From contig JASGKF010000002.1 in NCBI GenBank assembly GCA_047600765.1, positions 992,001-1,056,000 of the forward strand: a DNA stretch of 64,000 nucleotides, written 5' to 3'. Of this stretch, positions 45,023 to 54,813 are shown piece after piece. Made by a program: the position numbers and the translations under genes. Numbering within the stretch: the stretch's first letter is position 1; each line of letters opens with the position of its first letter. Source of the stretch: Viridibacterium sp047600765. GTDB lineage: Bacteria > Pseudomonadota > Gammaproteobacteria > Burkholderiales > Rhodocyclaceae. The notes beneath the pieces are model-generated. The model was not told the DNA's origin. It worked only from the letters and a program-made list of their open reading frames with translations, and ran no database searches.

Positions 45023-46557
45023 CCCTGAGCCTGTCGCGTCTGGAAGGTGATACCGCGCGCAGCGTTTCGCTGCGCTACTTCAATTTCTACCGTGTCGTCA
45101 TCGCCAGTCTGCTGGCGATCTTCGGCAGCGTCTTCAGCATCGGTTCGTCAGCCCCGCAGGCCTACGCGGTGGTGGCCATCGCCTACTGGTTCGCGGCGAT
45201 TGCCTTTGCCGTTTTCACGCCACGCTCGGGCGGCCAGCACGAGTTCCTGCTGACCTGGCAGGTGGCGCTGGACGTGGTGGTGCTGACCGGCATCATGTTC
45301 ATCAGCGGTTCGCAGCGCGGCACCGTGCCCTACCTGCTGATGAGTACCCTGGCCGGTGCCGCGCTGGTGGCCGAAGGGCGCCTGGTGCTGGGCTTTGCGG
45401 CGATGACGACCATCGCCGTGCTGAGCGAGCAGGTGCTGCAGATCGTGCTGTTCGGCGTGAACGCCGACGACATGGCGCGCACCGGCATCATTTGCCTGGG
45501 CTACTTTGCCGTGGCCCTGGTGGCGCGCCTGTTGGCGCGTCGCGCGATCGAGAATGAAGCGCTGGCGCAGCAGCGTGGCCAGGCGTTGCAGCGGCAGATG
45601 CGCGTGAACCACCGCATCATCGAGGACATGCAGGACGGAGTGATCGTGCTCGACACCGAGCACTGCGTGCGCCAGAGCAACCCGCGCGTGGCGGAGCTGA
45701 CAGGTGTCGAGCTGGTAGAAGGCGAGCCGCTGGATCTGCGCGTGCCCGCTTTGGGTGAGGCCCTGCGTGCGGGCAAGCAGTCGGTACGCATCGAGCAGAC
45801 TGGCAAGCGCCTGAGTCTGCGCAAGGTGGAGGCGGAGGAGGGCGGCGACACCGTGCTGTACCTCGAAGACACCGATCGCATCGAAGCGCAGGCGCGCCAG
45901 CTCAAGCTGGCAGCGCTGGGTCGCTTGACGGCCAACATTGCGCACGAGATCCGCAACCCGCTGGCGTCGGTGTCGCAGGCCGCAGAGCTGTTGATAGACG
46001 AGAAGCGCGCAGCCATGCAGCAGCGTCTGTCGCGCATCGTGCTCGACAACGCGGGACGCATCGACCGCATCGTGCGCGATGTGCTGGAGCTGGGGCGACG
46101 TGATCGCACGACGCCCGAGCTGCTGGACGCGACGCTGTTCGTGCAGAATTGCATCGAGGAGTTTGCGATGCACACCGAGGCCGCGCGTCGCTGCATCGTC
46201 GTGCAGAGCAGCGAGCAGCCACGCATACATTTCGACCGGGTGCATCTGACGCAGATTCTCGGCAACCTGCTGGGCAACGCCTTGCGCTATTGTCGCCAGC
46301 AGTCCGGGTCTGTCGAGGTGCGCATTGCACAGCTGGCCGAGGGCGTCGTGCTGATTGCCATCTGTGATGACGGGCCGGGGATTCCCGCCGATCAGCGCGA
46401 ACAGGTTTTCGAACCTTTCCACACCACGGATCCGAAAGGAACCGGGCTGGGTCTGTATGTGGCTCGCGAGCTGGCTGTGGCCAACGCTGCGAGCCTGTCT
46501 CTGGTGGAGTCCGCCGCGGGGGCCGAATTCCACCTGATTGCCAGGAGTCAAGAATGA
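45019..46557 (+). CDS. pilS: Sensor histidine kinase PilS
   Basis: A 512-residue kinase. Several N-terminal TM helices (VVIASLLAIFGSVFSI through GIICLGYFAVALVARLLA) are followed by a PAS domain (IIEDMQDGVIVLDTEHCVRQ), HisKA with phospho-His in NIAHEIRNPLASVSQAAELL, and HATPase motifs NLLGNALRY, DDGPGIP and GTGLGLYVARELA. It partners PilR, overlapping it by 4 bp, to control sigma-54-dependent pilin transcription. Confidence 0.92.
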   Translation: MTLSLSRLEGDTARSVSLRYFNFYRVVIASLLAIFGSVFSIGSSAPQAYAVVAIAYWFAAIAFAVFTPRSGGQHEFLLTWQVALDVVVLTGIMFISGSQRGTVPYLLMSTLAGAALVAEGRLVLGFAAMTTIAVLSEQVLQIVLFGVNADDMARTGIICLGYFAVALVARLLARRAIENEALAQQRGQALQRQMRVNHRIIEDMQDGVIVLDTEHCVRQSNPRVAELTGVELVEGEPLDLRVPALGEALRAGKQSVRIEQTGKRLSLRKVEAEEGGDTVLYLEDTDRIEAQARQLKLAALGRLTANIAHEIRNPLASVSQAAELLIDEKRAAMQQRLSRIVLDNAGRIDRIVRDVLELGRRDRTTPELLDATLFVQNCIEEFAMHTEAARRCIVVQSSEQPRIHFDRVHLTQILGNLLGNALRYCRQQSGSVEVRIAQLAEGVVLIAICDDGPGIPADQREQVFEPFHTTDPKGTGLGLYVARELAVANAASLSLVESAAGAEFHLIARSQE

Positions 46558-47939
46558 GCGTTGCCCAAGAGCGTCGCAGTCGTCAGCGGGACGCCGACGT
46601 CCTGATCGTCGACGATGAATCCGATATCCGAGAGTTGCTGGAGCTGTCCCTGCTGCGCATGGGGCTGGGCGCTGACAGCGCGGCCACTGTGGGTGAGGCG
46701 AAAGAGAAACTTTCCAGCCGCCAGTACCGCCTGTGCCTGACCGACATGCGACTGCCCGACGGTGAAGGCCTGGAAGTCGTCAAGCATGTCGCTGCGCACT
46801 GTGTCGACCTGCCGGTTGCCGTCATCACCGCGCATGGCAGCATGGACAATGCCGTGGCGGCGCTCAAGGCAGGGGCTTTTGATTACCTGTCGAAACCTGT
46901 GTCGCTGGAACAGCTGCGCGCACTGGTGAAGTCAGCGCTCGATGTGTCGTCGCCGAAGTCTGCCGACGCGCGCAAGGAGGGTGGCTTCCAGTTCACGGGC
47001 AGCTCGGCAGCGATGGATCAGGTGCGTGGCATGGTCGAGCGTCTCGCACGCAGCCAGGCGCCGGTCTATGTGTCGGGCGAATCCGGCAGCGGCAAGGAGC
47101 GTGCAGCACGCATGATCCACACGCTGGGGCCGCGTTCGGCCTTGCCCTTCGTGGCGGTTAACTGCGGCGCGATTCCCGAGAACCTCATGGAGTCGGAATT
47201 CTTCGGTTATCGCAAGGGTGCTTTTACGGGCGCAGAGAGTGATCGCGACGGCTTCTTCCATGCGGCCAATGGCGGCACCTTGTTCCTCGACGAAGTGGCC
47301 GATCTGCCGCTGGCCATGCAGGTGAAGCTGCTGCGCGTGATCCAGGAGCGACGCGTGCGACGTGTCGGTGACACGCAGGAGCAGGCTGTTGACGTGCGCA
47401 TCATCTCGGCGACGCACCAGAACCTCAAGGAGCTCGTCGACAACGGGCGTTTCCGCCAGGATCTGTTCTATCGCCTCAACGTGATCGAGCTGCACATGCC
47501 TGCGCTGCGCGAACGGCGTGAAGACATTCCCGAGCTGGCCCAGGGCATTCTCGGGCGACTGGCGGGCGAGGCGGGCATGTTGACGCCGCAGCTCACGCAG
47601 GCAGCCATGGCCACGCTGCGTAATTACGCGTTTCCCGGCAACGTGCGCGAGCTGGAGAACATCCTCGAACGTGCGCTGGCCTTGTCGCTGGGTGAGGACA
47701 TTGATGCCGCCGACCTGCGCCTCGACCCCGAGCCGGGCAGCGTACCGACGCCGGTGTCGGGCGAACTGGCCGTGGCCGGTGGCAACCTGCAGGACCACCT
47801 CGACCACCTTGAAAAGCTCGCTATCCAGGAAGCCCTCAACAAGACCGAGGGCAATCGCACCCGCGCTGCACAGTTGCTGGGTGTGACCTTCCGCTCGCTG
47901 CGTTACCGCATGGAGCGGCTGGGCATGAAGGACAACTAG
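46554..47939 (+). CDS. pilR: Sigma-54-dependent response regulator PilR
   Basis: A 461-residue NtrC-type regulator. Receiver (VLIVDDESDIRELL, phospho-Asp in CLTDMRLPDGEG), AAA+ domain with Walker A GESGSGKER, the sigma-54 contact loop GAFTGA, Walker B GGTLFLDEVADLP, and a Fis-type HTH (NRTRAAQLLGVTFRSLRYRM). Cognate of PilS. Its usual target is a pilA promoter, which is not adjacent here; the orphan pilin at 20.4 kb is a possible but untested target. Confidence 0.93.
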   Translation: MSVAQERRSRQRDADVLIVDDESDIRELLELSLLRMGLGADSAATVGEAKEKLSSRQYRLCLTDMRLPDGEGLEVVKHVAAHCVDLPVAVITAHGSMDNAVAALKAGAFDYLSKPVSLEQLRALVKSALDVSSPKSADARKEGGFQFTGSSAAMDQVRGMVERLARSQAPVYVSGESGSGKERAARMIHTLGPRSALPFVAVNCGAIPENLMESEFFGYRKGAFTGAESDRDGFFHAANGGTLFLDEVADLPLAMQVKLLRVIQERRVRRVGDTQEQAVDVRIISATHQNLKELVDNGRFRQDLFYRLNVIELHMPALRERREDIPELAQGILGRLAGEAGMLTPQLTQAAMATLRNYAFPGNVRELENILERALALSLGEDIDAADLRLDPEPGSVPTPVSGELAVAGGNLQDHLDHLEKLAIQEALNKTEGNRTRAAQLLGVTFRSLRYRMERLGMKDN

Positions 47940-47957
47940 GGCGCGCGGGTTTGTGTA

Positions 47958-49076
47958 TCAGCGCAGGTGCTTGCCGCCTGCGCCTATCATCGTCACGTTG
48001 ACGAACTTCGAGCCCGCACGTTGTTGCGGACCGAAGGCGACCTTGAAGCCGCTGATGTCAGCCGTGGTGCTCTCCAGTGCCTTGATCAGCGAGGCCCGCG
48101 TGGCGCCGCCGCCGGTTTTCTTCAGTGCGGAGATGAGCACGCGTGCGCCGATGTATTCCTCGAAGCTGGCGTAGGAAGGTGCCTGACCCGGGGCGTGCGT
48201 TTTCAGCGCGTCCTGGTATTCGCGCACGACTTTCTGCGTACCCGAGAAAGGTGAGGGCATGACTTGCGTGATGCCGACGCCACGCGCCGTGGACTCACCG
48301 GCAATGCGGTAGATGTCTTCACCGCTGACCACCGAGATGGCGAAGACCTGCACGCCCGGCGAGCGCTCGACCATTTGCTTGACGAACAGTGCAGCCGGCC
48401 GCGTGATGGCGATCATGATGATGGCTTGCGGATTGCCCTTGACGATGTCGTCAACGGCCTTGCCGACCTCTTCGGTGTTCTTCTCGTAGCTACCACGACT
48501 GACCAGCTTGATCTCGTGCGGCGCGAGCGCCTTTTCCACTCCGGCCAGGCCGGCCTGACCGAAGGCGTCGTTCTGGTAGAACACAGCGATGCGTTTGACG
48601 CCCGTGCTGACGAACTGATCGACCATGGTGCGGGTTTCGTCGTCGTAGCCGGCGCGGATGTGGAAGATCCAGGGATTGAAGGGCTCGCGCAGCGCAGCGC
48701 CACCGGTGTAGGGCGCCACGAGCGGAATGCCGGCGCTGCCCAGCACGTTGCGCTTGAGCAGCTCAGCGATGTTGCCCGTGCCGGCATAGCCGATCAGGGC
48801 CAGGGCCTTGTCCTTGTCGATGAGCTCCTGCGTGCAGCTCACGGTCTTGGCCGTGTCGTAGCCATCGTCCTTCTGCACCAGCTTGATCTTCTGCCCGTTG
48901 ATGCCGCCGGCGGCGTTGGCGGCGTCGATGGCGATGCGTACGCCCTGGGTCATGGCTTCACCGGTCTTGGCCAGCGATCCCGTCAGTGGGGCGCATTGCC
49001 CGATGACGATCTGGGCCTGCACGGTGCCGATGGGAAAGGCGCAGGACAGCGCCAGCAATGCCAGAAATTTTTTCAT
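47958..49076 (-). CDS. Branched-chain amino acid-type ABC transporter substrate-binding protein
   Basis: A 372-residue periplasmic LivJ/LivK-like binding protein. Signal MKKFLALLALSCAFPIGTVQ then AQIVIGQ. The receptor lobes show GVRIAIDAANAAGGINGQKI, LIGYAGTGNIAELL, FVSTGVKRIAVFYQNDAFGQ and SYASFEEYIGARVL. ATG 49076 sits at the signal peptide. There are no permease or ATPase genes next to it, so it is an orphan receptor; amino acids are the likely ligand by family only. Confidence 0.88.
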   Translation of the reverse strand: MKKFLALLALSCAFPIGTVQAQIVIGQCAPLTGSLAKTGEAMTQGVRIAIDAANAAGGINGQKIKLVQKDDGYDTAKTVSCTQELIDKDKALALIGYAGTGNIAELLKRNVLGSAGIPLVAPYTGGAALREPFNPWIFHIRAGYDDETRTMVDQFVSTGVKRIAVFYQNDAFGQAGLAGVEKALAPHEIKLVSRGSYEKNTEEVGKAVDDIVKGNPQAIIMIAITRPAALFVKQMVERSPGVQVFAISVVSGEDIYRIAGESTARGVGITQVMPSPFSGTQKVVREYQDALKTHAPGQAPSYASFEEYIGARVLISALKKTGGGATRASLIKALESTTADISGFKVAFGPQQRAGSKFVNVTMIGAGGKHLR

Positions 49077-49226
49077 GTTTCTCCCCCTCTGTTCTGGTTG
49101 TCGCAATGCGGCGATGGTAGCCGCATGCTGCGGCGCGTCACCTACGACTTTCGGGCAATACCTTGAGCTCCCGTCGGACGGTAACCAGGCCAGTTCTGGC
49201 CTGGCTGGGAGGAGGGGGCTGCGTGC

Positions 49227-49337
49227 TACAATTCGCCGCGGCGGGTCTCCCCGCATTGCAGCGTGGGAATCTGGTCAGGTCCGGAAGGAAGCAGCCATAA
49301 CCGCTCCCTGCAAGTGCCGGGGGTCAGGCTCGCCGCC
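49227..49337 (+). ncRNA. ffs: 4.5S / SRP RNA (ffs) with its -10
   Basis: The core GGTCAGGTCCGGAAGGAAGC at 49273-49292 is the conserved SRP domain IV motif. Flanks GGCGGGTCTCCCCGC and the 3' GGCTCGCC pair into the long helix, so the RNA spans about 49239-49337. A TACAAT -10 lies at 49227-49232, matching a start near 49239. It partners Ffh in membrane targeting. Confidence 0.95.
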
Positions 49338-49347
49338 TCGAACAAAA

Positions 49348-49388
49348 AACGGCGCACAGTCTTCTGGACTGTGCGCCGTTTGCTTTTG
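49348..49388 (+). terminator. Terminator between ffs and katG
   Basis: AACGGCGCACAGTC TTCTG GACTGTGCGCCGTT: a 14-bp stem (49348-49380), preceded by A-rich and followed by T-rich sequence. It can serve both the RNA and the convergent katG. Confidence 0.93.
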
Positions 49389-49429
49389 GGATGCGCCACC
49401 TTGTGGGTGGCGCGGCCAGCGGATGGGGA

Positions 49430-51631
49430 TTACTTCAGGTCGAAGCGGTCGAGATTCATCACCTTGGCCCAGGCGGCCACGAAGTCCTTCACGAAGCGCT
49501 CCTTCGCATCGTCCTGCGCATAGGCCTCGGCCAGTGCGCGCAGCTGCGAGTTGGAGCCGAACACGAGGTCGACACGTGTCGCTGTCCACTTCACGGCGCC
49601 AGTTTTGCGGTCACGGCCTTCGAAGAGTTGGGCGTCGGCCGAAGTCGGCGTCCATGCCGTGGCGATGTCGAGCACATTGCGGAAGAAGTCGGTGCTGAGC
49701 GCGCCGGGCTTTTGCGTGAAGACGCCCAGCTTGCCATCGACGGTGGCACCAATGCTGCGCAGGCCGCCGACGAGTACCGTCATTTCGGGCGCGGTGAGCG
49801 TCAGCAACTGGGCTTTGTCGACCAGCAGCTTCTCGGCGGGCACGCTGTACTGCGTCTTCTGGTAGTTGCGGAAACCGTCGGCGACGGGCTCCAGTACGGC
49901 GAAGGACGCGGCATCGGTTTGCTCGGCAGAGGCGTCGCTGCGGCCCGGTGAGAAGGGCACTTCGATGCTGACGCCGCCTGCCTTCGCAGCTTGTTCGACG
50001 GCAGCGTTGCCGGCGAGCACGATGAGGTCGGCGATGGACACTTTCTTGCCACCCGTTTGCGCAGCGTTGAAGTCGCGCTGGATGGCGCCCAGTGTTTCCA
50101 GCACCTTGGCAAGCTGCGCGGGCTGGTTGGCTTCCCAGTCCTTCTGCGGGGCGAGGCGGATGCGTGCGCCGTTGGCGCCGCCGCGCTTGTCCGAGCCACG
50201 GAAGGTGGAGGCGGAGGCCCAGGCAGTGGACACCAGTTCGCTGATGCTGAGACCTGAGGCGAGCACCTTGGCTTTGAGTGCGGCGATGTCGGCCGGGCCG
50301 ACGAGGGCGTGATCGACTGCTGGCACGGGGTCTTGCCAGATGAGGTCTTCAGCCGGCACTTCCGGGCCGAGGTAGCGGACCTTGGGGCCCATGTCGCGGT
50401 GGGTCAGCTTGAACCAGGCGCGGGCGAAGGCGTCGGCGAAGGCGGCCGGATCCTGGTGGAAGCGGCGCGAGATCTTTTCGTATGCAGGGTCCATGCGCAG
50501 CGAAAGGTCGGCCGTGGTCATCATCGGCGGATGTTTCTTGGCCGGATCGTGCGCATCGGGAATCATGTGTTCGGGTTTGACGTTCTTCGCCACCCACTGG
50601 TGCGCGCCGGCCGGGCTCTTGGTGAGCTCCCATTCGTACCCGAACAGCATGTCGAAGTAGCCGTTGTCCCACTTCGTCGGATTGGGTTTCCAGGCGCCTT
50701 CGATGCCGCTTGTGGTGGTGTCTACGCCCTTGCCTGTACCGAGCTTGTTGATCCAGCCGAAGCCCATGGCTTCGATGGGCGCGGCTTCGGGTTCGGGGCC
50801 GACGAGCTTGGGATCACCCGCGCCGTGGGCCTTGCCGAAGGTGTGGCCACCGGCAACCAGCGCGACGGTTTCTTCATCGTTCATGGCCATGCGGGCGAAG
50901 GTTTCGCGCACGTCGCGGCCGGAGGCGATGGGGTCGGGGTTGCCGTCCGGGCCTTCCGGGTTCACGTAGATGAGGCCCATTTGCACGGCAGCGAGCGGGT
51001 TTTCGAGTTCGCGCTTGCCGGAGTAGCGGCTGTTGGCCTTGTCGCTGGTGGCGAGCCATTCCTTCTCGGCGCCCCAGTAGACGTCTTCTTCGGGCGCCCA
51101 GATGTCTTCGCGGCCGCCGCCGAAGCCGAAGGTCTTGAAGCCCATGGATTCGAGCGCGACGTTGCCGGCGAGGATGAAGAGATCGGCCCAGGACAGTGCA
51201 TTGCCGTACTTCTGTTTGACCGGCCACAGCAGGCGGCGCGCCTTGTCGAGGTTGCCGTTGTCGGGCCAGCTGTTGAGCGGGGCGAAGCGCTGGTTGCCGC
51301 TGCCTGCGCCGCCGCGGCCATCGGCCGTGCGATAGGTGCCGGCGGCGTGCCAGGCCATGCGGATCATGAGGCCGCCGTAGTGGCCCCAGTCAGCGGGCCA
51401 CCAGTCCTGCGAGACGGTCATCAGCGCGGTGAGGTCGCGCTTGACGGCGGCGAGGTCGAGCTTGCTGAAGGCTTCGGCATAGTTGAAGCCTTCGGGCAGG
51501 GGACTGGATTCGGGAGTGTGCTGATGCAGGATCTTGAGGTTGAGCTGATTGGGCCACCAGTCGCGGTTGGATTGCGTGCTGGCCGTGGCGGCGCCGCCGT
51601 GGTGGAAGGGGCATTTGCTTTCGCTGGACAT
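49430..51631 (-). CDS. katG: Catalase-peroxidase KatG
   Basis: A 733-residue bifunctional haem enzyme that destroys H2O2. Distal site RMAWHAAGTYR (Arg, Trp and His), the Tyr of the Met-Tyr-Trp adduct in IYVNPEGPDGNPD, and the proximal His in VALVAGGHTFGKAHGAGDP are all present, as is the second, degenerate domain. AAGGAG eight bases before ATG 51631 decides this start (MSSESKCPFHHGG) over the longer frame. Single-gene unit; OxyR control is expected, but no oxyR gene lies in the window. Confidence 0.96.
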   Translation of the reverse strand: MSSESKCPFHHGGAATASTQSNRDWWPNQLNLKILHQHTPESSPLPEGFNYAEAFSKLDLAAVKRDLTALMTVSQDWWPADWGHYGGLMIRMAWHAAGTYRTADGRGGAGSGNQRFAPLNSWPDNGNLDKARRLLWPVKQKYGNALSWADLFILAGNVALESMGFKTFGFGGGREDIWAPEEDVYWGAEKEWLATSDKANSRYSGKRELENPLAAVQMGLIYVNPEGPDGNPDPIASGRDVRETFARMAMNDEETVALVAGGHTFGKAHGAGDPKLVGPEPEAAPIEAMGFGWINKLGTGKGVDTTTSGIEGAWKPNPTKWDNGYFDMLFGYEWELTKSPAGAHQWVAKNVKPEHMIPDAHDPAKKHPPMMTTADLSLRMDPAYEKISRRFHQDPAAFADAFARAWFKLTHRDMGPKVRYLGPEVPAEDLIWQDPVPAVDHALVGPADIAALKAKVLASGLSISELVSTAWASASTFRGSDKRGGANGARIRLAPQKDWEANQPAQLAKVLETLGAIQRDFNAAQTGGKKVSIADLIVLAGNAAVEQAAKAGGVSIEVPFSPGRSDASAEQTDAASFAVLEPVADGFRNYQKTQYSVPAEKLLVDKAQLLTLTAPEMTVLVGGLRSIGATVDGKLGVFTQKPGALSTDFFRNVLDIATAWTPTSADAQLFEGRDRKTGAVKWTATRVDLVFGSNSQLRALAEAYAQDDAKERFVKDFVAAWAKVMNLDRFDLK

Positions 51632-52026
51632 GAGACTTGCTCCTTGCGTGGTGATTGACATGGTGTGAGGCGGTAGAGCGGGAAGGGTTCCCGGCGTTTT
51701 CAGTAGCGGCCGGCCTGACAGGCCAGCAGTTCGAGATAGCGTTCAAGCGGGAGGCGTTGCAGCAGGGTCTGCATGGCTGTCATCCGGTGGCGCGATGACT
51801 GCAATCTAGCGGCCGGCCGATCATTGATCCAATGAATTGCGGAAAGACTCTTGATAGCTATTGGCAATCGATGACGTGGCGGCCATCCGTCTATCCCTAT
51901 AGCCACGCAGGGGGCGTTTTGCCATGCGGAGATGACGCGATCTTGACCAGGCGCAGGCTTTGAGAGTGCGCGCGGCAGGCGTTGCGGCCGGCTGTGGCCT
52001 GCCCCTTCCGGGCTACAATCGCGGCC
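51632..52026. other. 395-bp region between katG and dnaX
   Basis: Holds the divergent promoters. Around 51813-51875 are two ATTG-N-CAAT-type dyads (ATTGATCCAAT and ATTGGCAAT) next to a GATAGCTAT stretch; these have the look of a LysR/OxyR target, but no full ATAG-N7-CTAT series is seen. A 27-codon minus-strand frame at 51700-51783 is not supported as a gene. Confidence 0.4.
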
Positions 52027-53712
52027 ATGAGTTACCAAGTCCTCGCGCGCAAATGGCGCCCCAAGAGTTTCGAGACCCTGGTGGGCCAGGAGCACGTCGT
52101 GCGGGCGCTGTCGCACGCCCTGGCGACCGGGCGGCTGCACCATGCCTACCTGTTCACCGGCACGCGTGGCGTGGGCAAGACGACCATCTCGCGCATCCTT
52201 GCCAAGAGCCTCAATTGCGAGACCGGCGTCACCGCGACACCCTGCGGCGTCTGCACGGCCTGTACCGAGATCGATAGCGGGCGTTTCGTCGATTACGTCG
52301 AGATGGATGCGGCCTCGAACCGCGGCGTCGATGACATGGCCAACCTGCTCGAAAAAGCTGCCTACGCGCCCGCACGCGGTCGCTACAAGGTCTACATGAT
52401 CGACGAAGTGCACATGCTGACCGGGCACGCCTTCAACGCCATGCTCAAGACGCTGGAAGAGCCGCCCGAGCACATGAAGTTCATCTTGGCGACGACCGAT
52501 CCGCAGAAGATCCCGGTCACCGTGTTGTCTCGCTGCCTGCAGTTCAACCTCAAGCAGATGCCGCAGACGCATATCGTCGATCACCTCTCGCGCATCCTCG
52601 GCGAAGAGGGCGTGCCCTTCGAGCCGGGCGCGCTGCGCCATCTTGCCAAGGGTGCCAGCGGTTCGATGCGCGACGCGCTGTCGCTGCTCGACCAGGCCAT
52701 TGCGCACGGCGCCGGCAAGGTCGAGGAGGAGCAGGTCATCGACATGCTCGGCACGGTCGGCGACGACCATCTCTACGCCTTGCTCGACGCACTGGCCGCG
52801 CAGGACATCGACGCCATGCTGGCGGCGGCTGACACCATGGAAGCGCGCGCGCTGTCCTTCGACGACGCGCTGCAGACCTTTGCCAGCCTGCTGCATCGCA
52901 TTGCCCTCGTGCAGTACGCCCCGAGCGCTGTCAGCGATGCTTTCGAGCGCGAGCGCTTGCTCGGTTATGCCGCGCAGTTCAATGCTGAATTCCTGCAACT
53001 CGCATACCAGATCGTCGTGCATGGCCGCGAAGAGCTGTCGATCGCGCCGGACGAGCTGACTGGCTTCTCGATGACGCTGCTGCGTCTGCATGCTTTCCGG
53101 CCAGAGACGGGCGCGGCAGCGGGTGGTGCAACGAGCAGCAGCGCGGGTGGCGGACAGGCGCGGGCCATGCCTGCGGCGCGTCCGGCGGCACCTGTCCAGG
53201 CTGCGCCGGTATCGCTCAAGCCTGCTGCGCCCACGCCACCACGTCCGCAAGCGGCCGCTCCGGCGCCTGCTGTGGCAGCAGCAGAGCCTGCTGTGCCCTC
53301 TTACGCGGCTCAACCAGTGAGCCTGTCGGGTGGCCTGCCGGACTGGCAGAGCCTGATTGGTGAGATGCAGCTCGGCGGCCTCGTGCGCGAGTTGGCGCAG
53401 AACTGTGAACTGGGTGCCGTCGATGGGCAGACCGTCAATCTGCGTCTTGCGCCCTCGCACCGCCACCTGCTGGCTGTGCCCGGTACGCAGGCCAAGCTGC
53501 AGGAGTCACTCGGCAAGCATTTCGGTGGCGCCATCCGCCTCAACGTCGAGATTGCGGAACCCGCATCGCAGACCCCCGCGCAGAAGCAAGCGGAAGCCCA
53601 GCGCCAGCGCCACGGTGATGCCGTGGCTGCGCTGGAGTCCGATCCCTTTGTGCAGGAAATGATCCAGCGCTTCGACGCCACCCTCGTCGAATCATCGGTT
53701 AAGCCGCTCTGA
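52027..53712 (+). CDS. dnaX: DNA polymerase III subunits gamma/tau (DnaX)
   Basis: A 561-residue clamp-loader ATPase. Walker A GTRGVGKTT, a four-Cys zinc module (LNCETGVTATPCGVCTAC), Walker B with KVYMIDEVHML, sensor 1 ATTDPQKIPVTVLSRC and GSMRDALSLLDQA. A Pro/Ala-rich linker (about 365-440) precedes a tau-type C-terminal domain. No convincing A-rich slippery site was found at the end of the ATPase part, so a separate gamma product is not supported. ATG 52027. First gene of dnaX-ybaB-recR. Confidence 0.94.
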   Translation: MSYQVLARKWRPKSFETLVGQEHVVRALSHALATGRLHHAYLFTGTRGVGKTTISRILAKSLNCETGVTATPCGVCTACTEIDSGRFVDYVEMDAASNRGVDDMANLLEKAAYAPARGRYKVYMIDEVHMLTGHAFNAMLKTLEEPPEHMKFILATTDPQKIPVTVLSRCLQFNLKQMPQTHIVDHLSRILGEEGVPFEPGALRHLAKGASGSMRDALSLLDQAIAHGAGKVEEEQVIDMLGTVGDDHLYALLDALAAQDIDAMLAAADTMEARALSFDDALQTFASLLHRIALVQYAPSAVSDAFERERLLGYAAQFNAEFLQLAYQIVVHGREELSIAPDELTGFSMTLLRLHAFRPETGAAAGGATSSSAGGGQARAMPAARPAAPVQAAPVSLKPAAPTPPRPQAAAPAPAVAAAEPAVPSYAAQPVSLSGGLPDWQSLIGEMQLGGLVRELAQNCELGAVDGQTVNLRLAPSHRHLLAVPGTQAKLQESLGKHFGGAIRLNVEIAEPASQTPAQKQAEAQRQRHGDAVAALESDPFVQEMIQRFDATLVESSVKPL

Positions 53713-53761
53713 GCGCTGACCTGAACCTCTTACGAATCAACCCGGAACAAGGAGCAACACC

Positions 53762-54079
53762 ATGATGAAAGGCGGACTCGCCGGCCTGATGAAGCAGGCG
53801 CAACAGATGCAGGCCAACATGCAGAAGGCGCAGGAAGAGCTGGCACTGATCAATGTCGAAGGCCAGGCAGGTTCGGGCGCCGTCAAGGTGGTCCTGAGCT
53901 GCAAGCATGACGTCAAGCGCATCAGCATTGATGCGTCTGTCATGGATGACCGCGAGATGCTCGAAGACCTCATCGCCACAGCGATGGGTGATGCGTTGAA
54001 GAAGATCGAGTCGACCACCCAGGAGAAGATGTCGGGCTTCAGTGCCGGCATGCCCCCCGGCTTCAAGCTCCCATTCTGA
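53762..54079 (+). CDS. ybaB: YbaB/EbfC nucleoid-associated protein
   Basis: A 105-residue dimeric DNA-binding protein: LMKQAQQMQANMQKAQEELA, VEGQAGSGAVKVVLSCKHDV and EMLEDLIATAMGDALKKIE are the family landmarks. Start ATG 53762, behind an AACAAGGAGC Shine-Dalgarno. Always found between dnaX and recR in proteobacteria. Confidence 0.93.
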   Translation: MMKGGLAGLMKQAQQMQANMQKAQEELALINVEGQAGSGAVKVVLSCKHDVKRISIDASVMDDREMLEDLIATAMGDALKKIESTTQEKMSGFSAGMPPGFKLPF

Positions 54080-54225
54080 ACATACGGCAGAGGCTACTGC
54101 GCGAACCGGGACTGATCCTGTGATGCTCGCCGTATAAGGCATACGGCTGTGCTTCTCGAATCAGTCGCGGTCTGCTCGCTACGCTTCTGCCGCACGTCTG
54201 TACCTTTCGAATATTTCCTTTTCCC

Positions 54226-54813
54226 ATGTCTCCGCTGGATCAACTGATCGAAGCTTTGCGTGTGTTGCCTGGCGTGGGCCCGAAGTCCGCTCAGCGCATG
54301 GCCTATCACCTGCTGCAGCGTGACCGGCAGGGCGCGGCGCGGCTGGGGGTTTCCATCGTCACGGCGATGGAAAAGCTCAAGCATTGCCAGCGCTGTAACA
54401 GCTTCACTGAAGCGGATGTCTGCGAACGCTGTCTCAACGTGCAGCGCGATCCTTCGTTGCTGTGCGTGGTCGAGATGCCGGCTGATCTGGCGATGATGGA
54501 GCAGACCCATACCTACAAGGGTCTGTACTACGTGCTGATGGGACGCATTTCGCCGCTCGATGGTGTGGGCCCGCGCGAACTGCAGCTCGACAAGCTCATC
54601 GAACGCGCATCGGATGGTGTGGTGAGCGAAGTCATTCTGGCCACCAACTTCACCAACGAAGGCGAGGCGACGGCGCATTACGTCGGCGCAGTGCTGCAGG
54701 CGCGAGGCATCAAGGTCAGTCGCATCGCGCGCGGCGTGCCGGTGGGGGGCGAGCTGGAGCACACCGATATCGGCACCATTGCGCAAGCGCTGGTTGAGCG
54801 TCGCTCACTCTGA
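54226..54813 (+). CDS. recR: Recombination protein RecR
   Basis: A 195-residue RecFOR component for gap repair. HhH motif LRVLPGVGPKSAQRMAYHLL, zinc finger CQRCNSFTEADVCERC, and a Toprim domain (LCVVEMPADLAMME, GRISPLDGVGP) ending GTIAQAL. Starts at ATG 54226 after a 146-bp gap with no visible signal. It overlaps the convergent MaoC gene by 9 bp. Confidence 0.95.
   Translation: MSPLDQLIEALRVLPGVGPKSAQRMAYHLLQRDRQGAARLGVSIVTAMEKLKHCQRCNSFTEADVCERCLNVQRDPSLLCVVEMPADLAMMEQTHTYKGLYYVLMGRISPLDGVGPRELQLDKLIERASDGVVSEVILATNFTNEGEATAHYVGAVLQARGIKVSRIARGVPVGGELEHTDIGTIAQALVERRSL

Noticed and set aside
51700..51783. 27-codon minus-strand ORF upstream of katG
   Set aside because: No Shine-Dalgarno or conservation evidence; the Leu-rich text is not a leader-peptide pattern I recognise.
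52345..52360. A-rich GAAAAAG in dnaX as a programmed frameshift site
   Set aside because: It lies near codon 108, inside the ATPase domain, without a downstream stop/stem arrangement that would yield gamma.
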